Positions 17,265 through 25,252 of a stretch of DNA of 36,441 bases are shown piece after piece. Position 1 is the stretch's first letter. Every line of letters begins with the position of its first letter. Origin of the DNA: Bacteroides sp. (GTDB lineage: Bacteria; Bacteroidota; Bacteroidia; Bacteroidales; Muribaculaceae); assembly GCA_014801985.1 (NCBI GenBank), contig JAAVDD010000021.1, forward strand, positions 64,287 through 100,727, in the 5' to 3' direction. The notes under the pieces are model-generated. The model was not told the DNA's origin, ran no database searches, and worked only from the letters and a program-made list of their open reading frames with translations. A program made the translations under genes and the position numbers.

Positions 17265-18095
17265 ATGCCAGAATACGCTGTACTCGACAAAGATACAATA
17301 AAATCTGAAATTATGCCCTATCTTTCGATAGCAAAAAGAGGTTTCACTTCCAAATTCGATCTTGTTGAGATTGTAAATGCAATCCTCTACAAGCTCAAGA
17401 GCGGATGCCAGTGGCGTCTGTTGCCGATAGGCCATCTTTTCAGCGGGGAACTTCCGAGTTGGAACACAGTCTTCCATCATTACCGTAAATGGTCTGTTAA
17501 GGAGGAATGGCGGAGGATCTATTCCGGAATCCTCAATAAGAATAAAAGTAAGCTTGATCTTTCCATCTCTCATATTGACGGTTCCCATACACCGGCGTAC
17601 CGTGGAGGAGAAAAGACTGAATATCAGGGAAGGAAAAAGCGATGTACTACCAATGCGCTTTTCCTTTCGGATAATCAGGGGATACCACTTGCCATGGCTG
17701 AGCCTCAGGCTGGCAATCATGCCGACCTCTTCGAGATAGAGGACAGGGTGGATGAAATCATCAGTCAGCTTTGTACGGCAGATATTGCTGTCGACGGCCT
17801 CTTCTGTGACCTCGATGCAGGATTTGACGGAAAGGAACTCAGAAGTGCCCTTATCTCCTACGGCATCATTCCCAATGTGTGTCCAAATCCCCGCAACGGA
17901 GGAGAAAACACGGAGGAATGGCTTTATGATGAAGAGATGTATAAACATAGATGGAAAATTGAACGTACAAATGCTTGGATGGATGGTTTCAAAGCTGTTC
18001 TCACACGCTTTGACACCACAGTATCCAGTTGGAAAGGATGGAACTTTCTCGCATTTATCGTTATTTCCCTTAAAAAATTTCACAAATCAAATTAG
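17265..18095 (+). CDS. IS5-family DDE transposase
   Basis: This 276-residue transposase has an N-terminal helical domain (about 1-90, SGCQWRLLP and LPSWNTVFHHYRKW, typical of IS5-family DUF4096-type regions), then an RNase H-like catalytic domain. The likely DDE residues are Asp in SHIDGSHTPAYRGG, Asp in IAVDGLFCDLDAG, and Glu in HRWKIERTNAWMDGF. The first two sit where strands end and the last is in the usual (R/K)xxxERT..W context. The reading frame is intact, so the element may still move. Its stop overlaps the right inverted repeat. Confidence 0.93.
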   Translation: MPEYAVLDKDTIKSEIMPYLSIAKRGFTSKFDLVEIVNAILYKLKSGCQWRLLPIGHLFSGELPSWNTVFHHYRKWSVKEEWRRIYSGILNKNKSKLDLSISHIDGSHTPAYRGGEKTEYQGRKKRCTTNALFLSDNQGIPLAMAEPQAGNHADLFEIEDRVDEIISQLCTADIAVDGLFCDLDAGFDGKELRSALISYGIIPNVCPNPRNGGENTEEWLYDEEMYKHRWKIERTNAWMDGFKAVLTRFDTTVSSWKGWNFLAFIVISLKKFHKSN

Positions 18096-19529
18096 TTTAA
18101 ACAACTTCAATATGACAGTATCAAATTCCAGACCTTTTGTTAATAGAGTTGTTCCTATACATTTACCTCCAATTTTTCGACCGATATGACGTATTTGAGA
18201 ACGTTGTCGACACATAGCTTCAGTTACAGATATTTGATACTCAATAGCTAAAAACATACATCTCAAGATGTCATTCATAAAATCAGCTCTCTGACTTTTA
18301 TATCCTTGCATGTTAATGACACATCCAAGTACTAAAAATAATGAATTGATACTCGGTGCCGTAATATAAGAATCATATAAATCTTGCAGTTTGTTAGATT
18401 GGGTTTGTTCCTCTAATTTTCTCTTCTTTAAGAAGTGAGCAGGTTTTCTTTTCTCTTTCTTTATCCAGGTGTTGATGAATTCTTTATTTACATATAAAGA
18501 CTCTAATAAATCTCGAAAATGATACAATTTATCTGCACGAAGAGATTTTTTACATAGAGCTATATAATCATCAACCTTTTTACTCTTATCGTAATAGGTT
18601 TTACCATCGAGTGCATCTAATAATACATATTGATGTTTAAAATCAAAACGCAATTTAAATTTTAAACGGTCATTTATATCTCCTTTCCTTACCTCATTGC
18701 CATATTCATCTCTGCCAATATAGGAAGGGCACAGTATCAGAGTATTGGCAGTTTCGTACTTGTTTATAATTGAATTTCTCCATTTAATATAATAAGTATC
18801 AAAATCATTGTCATGTTCGGGTGCAATTTCTACATAGAGATGCTTATCAGGGTAGTTGGTCAGCTCCATACTGTTTACTTTTGTTTGTAATTTATCTCTC
18901 CACGTAAGAATAATATCACCTAAACAAGGATTCGTTTTTGCCCATCTCCAAGGGATATTCAGCATATTAAATCTCTTAAAAAATAGCTCCGGAAGATCCC
19001 TTTCAAAATCTATGACGCCCTCTTTTTCAAAGTCAAATATACCTTGAAGAGGATCTCCGAGAATATGTAAAGGCATATTCTGAGCAAGAGCCATAATCAT
19101 ATTATGCTGAGAAATTGTACAATCCTGATATTCATCAACAAATACACCATTAAATGATAATTCTATAATTTTCTGCACGGTAGAAAATTGCAGAATCTCG
19201 GTACACTTCTTAACTGCTACGCTAAAATATTCTTTATCTTGATAACTTGGAAGAACTGACATTCCTAGAAATGCTATAACATATCTTTGAGCGAAACCAT
19301 CAATCGTCTCTAATTGATATTTGGATGGAGCGATATTTCTCTCTTTAAATTTCTTTTTAAGAGATGCTATTCCAGCATGAGTATGGGTAAGCACTAAATG
19401 ACATGTATCTTCTGGGCAAAGATTAAGACACTCGGCTATTGCAGTTGTCTTTCCATGCCCAGCAGGCGCTATTAGCACACTACGCTCACAGTTTAAATAT
19501 TTTGACCACATCATTAGTTCCTGCTCCAT
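18087..19529 (-). pseudogene. UvrD-like superfamily 1 helicase (GajB-like), 3' end cut by the IS
   Basis: The 480-codon frame encodes an SF1 helicase. Walker A is APAGHGKTT (21-29), motif Ia-like LTHTHAGIASLKKK follows, and Walker B is VDEYQD (131-136). Motif III-like LHILGDPLQGIF and the motif IV region come next, then motif V LLTKGLEFD (462-470). Motif VI, the Arg finger segment expected some 20-40 residues later, is missing. After residue 473 the frame runs into the right end of the IS, adding LKLFKLI before a stop. Beyond the left end of the IS there is no continuation, so the true C-terminus was deleted rather than only separated. The start overlaps the OLD gene by 16 bp. Pairing of OLD ATPase-TOPRIM plus UvrD is the Gabija layout (GajB is about 490 residues). 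Without motif VI, helicase activity is unlikely. Confidence 0.85.
18094..18108. repeat. Right inverted repeat of the IS
   Basis: AGTTTAAACAACTTC is the reverse complement of 17150-17164. The flanking AAT at 18109-18111 matches the AAT before the left end. Confidence 0.88.
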
Positions 19530-21169
19530 GATATAAGAGAATTAATGCATTGTTTTAATGGGGTATTATTTGACATCTCATTGAAATATTTAGCAATAAT
19601 CTCACCGAGAAATTGACCTCCTGGTAAATGTTTAAACCATTTGAATTCAATAGCTCTCGCTGCTTGATCAGTTCGAATCTTCAATTGCGCCTCTCCGGAT
19701 AATTTTTTGTTTAGCTTTTCACCCAGTTCTTTAGTCATGATGGAGTACGACTTAGGAAAGTTTGTTTGAGGGCAATTCAAGATCTCTACTACTGCATTCC
19801 ACGGTAAATCTTGGAATATTTGTTTCTCGCTACAATAACCCTCTTGACAAAGAAAGAGAGGTATGCCAAGAGATTGGCATTTTTCTTTAGCCGGTTTATC
19901 TTTATCTTTTATGTCATCATCCGCAAAAACACAAGTATCGAATCCCATATCCTTAAGCCATGCAGAATACAAAAACATATTAGCTCCACCTCCGACATTG
20001 GCTATTGATACACCTAATGCTGAAAAATTTACTCCCTGCGTCTTTGTAATCCATTTATCAATAGACTCTAAAATACCATATTCAGTATCACCTTCACAAC
20101 AAATCACTTTCGGGGTAAAGAACACGCCGGGAATGTATCGCCGACAATTATCCAAATCAACTGATACTTTGGAAAGATTACATACTCCTTTAGTTACAAC
20201 AAATAGATTGTTGCACAGACACTCTTTAATTACATCAGTATTATGTGTGGTGATAAATACTTGTCCCCGTTCCGGAGATTTTAGAATATTGACAAGAGTT
20301 CTGATTCTATCAGGCTCCAACCCTTGCTCAATCTCGTCCACAAGCATAATACCCCCAGACTTTGTTAACTCAGATTGAATAGCAATTGACATGAGTCTCT
20401 TGCTGCCTTTACCCTGTAATCTATAAGGTAAAGAATTATGATGAAGGGCAATGCTGTTGCCTGTATATGGATTCTCTTTAATGTCTATATTGGCATATAT
20501 ATCCTCAATAGATAGTCCTAATGCCAATGCTTTTGTCTTCAAGTCATTTAATGGACCGTTGAGCACCTTGAAATGTTCATCGTCAATATTTGATGACAAA
20601 GCACGAAGTAATTTTGTCTTTATTCGTTCTATATCCTGCTCCTTGTCCAGAAATGCTTTAGTAAGTGCGTATAAGGGAGATTGTCGATTGTATGCAAATT
20701 GAGTATCAGTATAGTCTCCGATGAAATTAAGACCCAGCAAAGCTCTATCAGAAGCCGATATGTTTTTTTCATCAACGTCCTTATTACGAGGTATTACAGT
20801 CCATTTGGGTTCCAAATCAGCTGAAACCTTAAGTTTAAGTACTATACTCAAATCTTCCGTGCAGACATGATTGTCTAAAGGATTTTCAACGTACAAACCA
20901 AATTTTTGTTCCTTTAATAATTCGGAGGATAATTCGGTGAGCCACAACATTATTTCAATAGGCACAGATGTGTCCTGATTGTAGAAATCCAAGTCTGAAA
21001 AACTTATATTCCAGGATGGAGACAGTGCATACTGAATTGCAGACAAGATTGTGCTTTTACCTGAATCTCCTCGTCCGATTAAGACAATAAATCGCTCTGA
21101 ATTAAAGAAATGTTTCAATTCCTTAATACCACGAAAATTCTTGATATAAATACCTTTAATCTTACTCAT
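19514..21169 (-). CDS. OLD-family ATPase with TOPRIM nuclease domain (GajA-like)
   Basis: This 551-residue protein starts MSKIKGIYIKNFRGIKEL, the typical opening of RecF/OLD ATPases. Walker A is GRGDSGKST (32-40), a signature-like LQGKGSKRLMSIA lies near 251, Walker B is MLVDEIEQGLEP (D278, E279), and the switch is TTHN (307-310). A TOPRIM domain follows with CCEGDTEYG (E359) and FADDDIKD (D417-D419), the metal-binding residues of OLD nucleases. In Gabija, GajA is an NTP-sensing, sequence-specific nickase of this build (about 578 residues). The frame is open further upstream into the methylase gene, but ATG 21169 is chosen because NFRG then has its usual position. It lies 13 bp after the methylase stop. 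The DNA from here to 18112 is visibly more AT-rich than the genes before it. Confidence 0.87.
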   Translation of the reverse strand: MSKIKGIYIKNFRGIKELKHFFNSERFIVLIGRGDSGKSTILSAIQYALSPSWNISFSDLDFYNQDTSVPIEIMLWLTELSSELLKEQKFGLYVENPLDNHVCTEDLSIVLKLKVSADLEPKWTVIPRNKDVDEKNISASDRALLGLNFIGDYTDTQFAYNRQSPLYALTKAFLDKEQDIERIKTKLLRALSSNIDDEHFKVLNGPLNDLKTKALALGLSIEDIYANIDIKENPYTGNSIALHHNSLPYRLQGKGSKRLMSIAIQSELTKSGGIMLVDEIEQGLEPDRIRTLVNILKSPERGQVFITTHNTDVIKECLCNNLFVVTKGVCNLSKVSVDLDNCRRYIPGVFFTPKVICCEGDTEYGILESIDKWITKTQGVNFSALGVSIANVGGGANMFLYSAWLKDMGFDTCVFADDDIKDKDKPAKEKCQSLGIPLFLCQEGYCSEKQIFQDLPWNAVVEILNCPQTNFPKSYSIMTKELGEKLNKKLSGEAQLKIRTDQAARAIEFKWFKHLPGGQFLGEIIAKYFNEMSNNTPLKQCINSLISWSRN

Positions 21170-21182
21170 ATCAATTACGTTT

Positions 21183-24100
21183 TCAGTTGTGGTAACCGAA
21201 GCGGTGCCAGGCGTCGAGGACGAGGCGACGGGTGCGGTATTCACCAAGTTCTCGGAGTTCGCGCTCTTTGAGTACGCGGAATGTTTCATTGATACAGCCT
21301 GTGCCGCAAATGTCCTCCGGATCAAAGATGTAGCGCAGCTCATCAGTGGTGAGACCATAGAGATGAGCCACGAAGGCATCAAGTTCGGCTTGCAGCACGG
21401 CACGACGGTCGGGGTCGAATATGAAAGGAGCTTTACGACCGATATTAGGCATCTCGCTTCGTTGCTCTTCGGTCATCTCCTCCCATAACTCTTCCGCCCA
21501 TGCATCCATATCATGATTGAAATATGTTAGCTCTATCACTCGCTTGGCCATCTCCCATTTTATATCGTCAGGAATCTGGTCGGGCTTAAGAATCGGGAAT
21601 TGCTTGACATAATTGACACTCGCGTGAGTGCCTCCGATTTTTTGTCTTGTAACATAGTCAAATGGAATGCTTGCCAATTGCGCTAAGAACGGAGTCGCGG
21701 GCACACCGCAACACGCCAGTGTTGCGGTGTTCCCGACGCCGAAGGCGTCGGGAACACCGGCGACGATTAATGTGCGCTCGTTAGTGGCGTTTGTAATATC
21801 TCTGAAAGCAAGAATGAGTCTGGTGTCCCAACCCTTTGACTTTAAATTATTCCTAACCTCTGCTTCCGGCACCCAATACCAAGGCATTATGCAAGAGGAA
21901 GTGTTCTGCATTTCTTCCAGAGAAGGGCTGTCAATGGCATTGGGTCGATCACCTCCTGTGGGCCAGGTGCCGTAATGATGGTTATAATGCCAAATCATCT
22001 TTCCTTCGTAGAGCGGCACATAGACCTTACCATCAGGCATCGTGAAGCGATTCCCGGTCATGGTTGCGCCAGCCTCAGTCAGTTGCTCGTATGTCCGGAA
22101 GAGATGTGAGTCATTTGACATATCAAACATTCTGCCAAACTTCACATCCCAAGGATTATCTCCCGTCTTTTCGTTCTCGATTATGTGTCGGCAGTTGCGA
22201 TAAATTTTGGCTGTGAGTTCCGCATCGCGACTCGTGCGGAATGTAGGACACGTTTTCGTGTTGGGATTGAGCAATACAAAATCCGATGTCTGGAGCGTAT
22301 AGATGCGGTTAGGGTCAAGGAGATGATCAAGACGTGTCAGATAGAATCCACCCTGTACTGCACGCGGCTTCGATTGTTGTTTGCCGGCAGTCAACAAACA
22401 GAATTTAAATCGGCTATCAATATCAAATAGTTTTTCTCTATTCTCAAAGTCATAGAGCGATATGAGTCGGTTTTCATCTACGAGTTTTGAGAAGAACGCT
22501 TTATTGGAATCGTTGACAGCTATGCCAGTTGGTAATACAAGACCCCATGCCTCTTTTGAGAATTGGAGGCAAAGTTCGGCAAACATAGGATAAAGGTCAA
22601 TGTCGCCGGTGGCGGTCAACGGGAATCTCCCTCCGAAACGCACAAAGCGGCTCATTGCCTCCGCATCTGCAAGTGCTTGCTGATACTCCTCATAAAGTTC
22701 CGGATTTGTCTGTTGCAGCAACTCAATTGCCTTTTTGCGCTGTGCCGCCGTTCCGGCATTGACAATATCCATTCGGCCATGGCTTTCAAACCATTTTTTA
22801 TCCTCCACCTTAATCTTATCCCATGGCGGATTTCCGCACATAACGTCAAATCCACCTCCATCGGCAAAGACTTCGGGGAATTCGACACACCAATGGAAGA
22901 AACGTTGACACAGGGCTTCTCCAGCCACATATTTCTTAAACGCGGTAGTAAGCGGGACATAATTGGAATCCGACGATTCAAGCTGCTTTATCTCCTCAAG
23001 AGCCTGATAAACGGTTGCTGTGTATGGGGAATTGGGTAATGTTAAGCTATCTTCTCCGGCATGGACATCATCGTAGGTAAACTTATGATAGAACGCTGTG
23101 GTATAAATATCGCAGGCCCGTCTGAGAGATTCCACAAGCGGAGACTGCATCAATTCCTCCCAGCGTGTTTTTTTAGTCAACTGTTCGAGCAAATTATTTT
23201 CAGGTAGTATGGAGATTTCCTTTACTTGGTTTGCCAACGAAATCTGTTCCTCTTCAATTCGTGTGATATTGTATTCACCCCCGAAGAGAGAAGTGGCCAC
23301 ATAATTGTTCCCTTTTGGTTTTTCCCGAAGTTTTTTCGCATCGTTGACCGCCTTCTTGTTAAGAGCTTTAATAGCTTTTTTTACATCATTATCCTCAGCG
23401 CTGAAAGCCTTGTCGGGAACACCCTCAAGCAACATGTCAAGATTGGTGACACCCACCACAGAATTTCCGCAACGAATATGATGGTCTAGGAATGACAGGG
23501 GTTTCCCTGCACAATATCCCTCAATCCAAAGGACTACCTTGCACAGCTCCACCGCATCCGGATTATAATCCACGGCATATACGCATCGCTCTATCACTTC
23601 GTGAAGCGCACGGCGGTATTCCATCGAGGCCGGATTGTCTTCACCGGTACGGATTAAGCTGACATACCAGGCTATTGTCCGGGCCATAGCCAGAACAATA
23701 TGGCCCGATCCGGATGCAGCATCGCAGACTTTCATTGATAGCAGCGATGCAACCTTTTCTTCAGGTATGCTTAACTTTGAAAGTCGTTCCTTGATAACAG
23801 GCTCCAATGTTGTACGGATAAGACTTTGCACGAGGTCGGGGCGAGTATAGTAACTTGAGGTGGACTGACGGTCGAGACCTCCGACAAATCCGAAAGTCCA
23901 ATCTGAATCTGTTGTGCCCACGGTAAGCAGAGGGCGTTTCTCAAGGATTCCTTCATATACCGATCCGAATTCCTCAACGTCAAGAGAAGAATAGTTGATT
24001 TTCACCAACTGCCCGTTTTCATCTCTGAAAAGATTCAGAGCGCTGAAGGCATCAAAAACGGCATCATTAGCAATCTCACAATTTTTAAGGTTTTCTAATG

Positions 24101-25250
24101 TATTCTGACTGAACAGAACGCCACCAAGCGGTTTGATTCCAAGCTTTCCACCAAATTTCTCATCTTCAAATAGTCTGAAAGAATCCATCAAGCCTACCCA
24201 CAAGTCGTTATAACGGGCATTGCGGACATGACTCAATTCCGAAAGATTGCGATAGCGGCTTACGGCATAGTATTTCTTATATATATCTCGCCATCTTCTT
24301 ATATCTGGAGTGTCACCATCATAAACCAATCCGCGGTCCTCGATGATAAAAAGGAAGAGAAGACGATAAATGAAATGCATCAACTCTTTATTGAATATTT
24401 CTACAGATATGTCGCCATTCTTTAGTTTGGAGCGTAAAGCATCGTTCCCACTTCCTTTTCCACGTAAGGCCGCATTGCCGATTATCTCCATAGCTTTTTG
24501 TGCCGCCTGAGAGAGGCCGGCGCGGATGCGGTTGCCACTTTCAATGCTGAGATTGAAATATTTTTCAATTATTGATTGATCATCACCTTCTGTCTTGAAA
24601 CGCGAGGCGTGAAGCAGACGGAATAAAAGACAGAACTCTGTATATTTATCTTCCTCCAGCATCCGGCGCAGATCAAACTCAATATAAGTTTGTTTGACAA
24701 GTTGCCCGGAATTACGGATCAGGCGCAAAGTCGGACCATTAGCTATTATACCATAGATATTTTCAGTGTTATTGAGATATTCAAGCATCGAGGCGTGAGC
24801 CGATTTTTCCTTGCGGCTTCCTTTGGAGCGGAAGTCGAGCGAGCAGCGTTCAAGACCATTGTCATCTGATGCGTTAACCTTGTCTCCTTTTACAATCACA
24901 GGCATATTTCCTGCATCGGGACAGAGCCAAGTGATGTTATGGACTGTACCGGTGTCAGATTCCACATATTGTTGCTGTCGCTGCGGGTGAAATCCGAATA
25001 AAAGGAGTAGACGTTCCATGAACTCGCGGCTACGGCGGGTTCCGTATGGATCATTGGTCAAGCTGCGCGTAAGGTAGAAACCCCAGTCGGTGCGTAGCGA
25101 AGTCCATGCGTAATCGATTGCCTCCTGAAGCGAGGAGTCAAGAGCAAAATCGTTATCCCGGTTTCCGGCGAGATTCTTATCTGTCTCTATCTGATGAAGG
25201 ATATCATCGGAAAGAAGATGTCCGAATACGTGTATGCTGGTATAGTCCAT
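21183..25250 (-). CDS. Large N6-adenine DNA methyltransferase (Eco57I/DrmMI/PglX-like)
   Basis: This 1355-residue protein has an N-terminal helical region (about 1-480), then the methyltransferase core: motif I VCDAASGSGH (508-517) for SAM, VDYNPDAVELC near 560-569, and catalytic NPPW (807-810) in FDVMCGNPPWDK. A C-terminal target-recognition-like region follows (about 950-1250, including FDYVTRQKIGGTH). Length and motif order fit class 1 DISARM DrmMI and BREX PglX, which modify host adenines to mark self DNA. No PD-(D/E)xK nuclease is visible, so it is probably a pure methylase. It starts 2 bp after the SNF2 helicase stop. Its product is most likely the self-protection arm of the operon; the recognition sequence cannot be predicted. 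Two large palindromes lie in its coding region at 21703-21759. Confidence 0.88.
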   Translation of the reverse strand: MDYTSIHVFGHLLSDDILHQIETDKNLAGNRDNDFALDSSLQEAIDYAWTSLRTDWGFYLTRSLTNDPYGTRRSREFMERLLLLFGFHPQRQQQYVESDTGTVHNITWLCPDAGNMPVIVKGDKVNASDDNGLERCSLDFRSKGSRKEKSAHASMLEYLNNTENIYGIIANGPTLRLIRNSGQLVKQTYIEFDLRRMLEEDKYTEFCLLFRLLHASRFKTEGDDQSIIEKYFNLSIESGNRIRAGLSQAAQKAMEIIGNAALRGKGSGNDALRSKLKNGDISVEIFNKELMHFIYRLLFLFIIEDRGLVYDGDTPDIRRWRDIYKKYYAVSRYRNLSELSHVRNARYNDLWVGLMDSFRLFEDEKFGGKLGIKPLGGVLFSQNTLENLKNCEIANDAVFDAFSALNLFRDENGQLVKINYSSLDVEEFGSVYEGILEKRPLLTVGTTDSDWTFGFVGGLDRQSTSSYYTRPDLVQSLIRTTLEPVIKERLSKLSIPEEKVASLLSMKVCDAASGSGHIVLAMARTIAWYVSLIRTGEDNPASMEYRRALHEVIERCVYAVDYNPDAVELCKVVLWIEGYCAGKPLSFLDHHIRCGNSVVGVTNLDMLLEGVPDKAFSAEDNDVKKAIKALNKKAVNDAKKLREKPKGNNYVATSLFGGEYNITRIEEEQISLANQVKEISILPENNLLEQLTKKTRWEELMQSPLVESLRRACDIYTTAFYHKFTYDDVHAGEDSLTLPNSPYTATVYQALEEIKQLESSDSNYVPLTTAFKKYVAGEALCQRFFHWCVEFPEVFADGGGFDVMCGNPPWDKIKVEDKKWFESHGRMDIVNAGTAAQRKKAIELLQQTNPELYEEYQQALADAEAMSRFVRFGGRFPLTATGDIDLYPMFAELCLQFSKEAWGLVLPTGIAVNDSNKAFFSKLVDENRLISLYDFENREKLFDIDSRFKFCLLTAGKQQSKPRAVQGGFYLTRLDHLLDPNRIYTLQTSDFVLLNPNTKTCPTFRTSRDAELTAKIYRNCRHIIENEKTGDNPWDVKFGRMFDMSNDSHLFRTYEQLTEAGATMTGNRFTMPDGKVYVPLYEGKMIWHYNHHYGTWPTGGDRPNAIDSPSLEEMQNTSSCIMPWYWVPEAEVRNNLKSKGWDTRLILAFRDITNATNERTLIVAGVPDAFGVGNTATLACCGVPATPFLAQLASIPFDYVTRQKIGGTHASVNYVKQFPILKPDQIPDDIKWEMAKRVIELTYFNHDMDAWAEELWEEMTEEQRSEMPNIGRKAPFIFDPDRRAVLQAELDAFVAHLYGLTTDELRYIFDPEDICGTGCINETFRVLKERELRELGEYRTRRLVLDAWHRFGYHN
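21703..21759. repeat. Two overlapping perfect palindromes within the methylase gene
   Basis: Palindrome A has 12-bp arms, ACACCGCAACAC (21703-21714) and its complement (21719-21730), with a 4-base loop. Palindrome B has 16-bp arms, CGGTGTTCCCGACGCC (21725-21740) and its complement (21744-21759), with a 3-base loop. They share 21725-21730, so the two stems exclude each other in one molecule. They encode about residues 1164-1183 (GVPDAFGVGNTATLACCGVP). Confidence 0.85.
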
Positions 25251-25252
25251 AA

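Larger units (their letters stand above)
17150..18108. mobile_element. Complete IS5-family element, ISL2-group-like (959 bp)
   Basis: The ends are the perfect 15-bp inverted repeats GAAGTTGTTTAAACT (17150-17164) and its complement (18094-18108), with weaker matching beyond. The trinucleotide AAT flanks both sides (17147-17149 and 18109-18111). The ISL2 group of IS5 is known to duplicate 3 bp of the form ANT, which fits. One transposase gene fills the element, and its stop codon lies in the right inverted repeat. The element sits 12 bp after the GH13 stop and cuts the 3' end of the UvrD-like helicase gene. Confidence 0.88.

Noticed and set aside
19863..20378. 171-codon plus-strand open frame
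   Set aside because: Antisense shadow of the OLD ATPase gene, which has full motif support.
21170..21403. N-terminal extension of the OLD gene into the methylase
   Set aside because: The extra 78 residues are low-complexity antisense-like noise; MSKIKG...NFRG is the usual OLD start.
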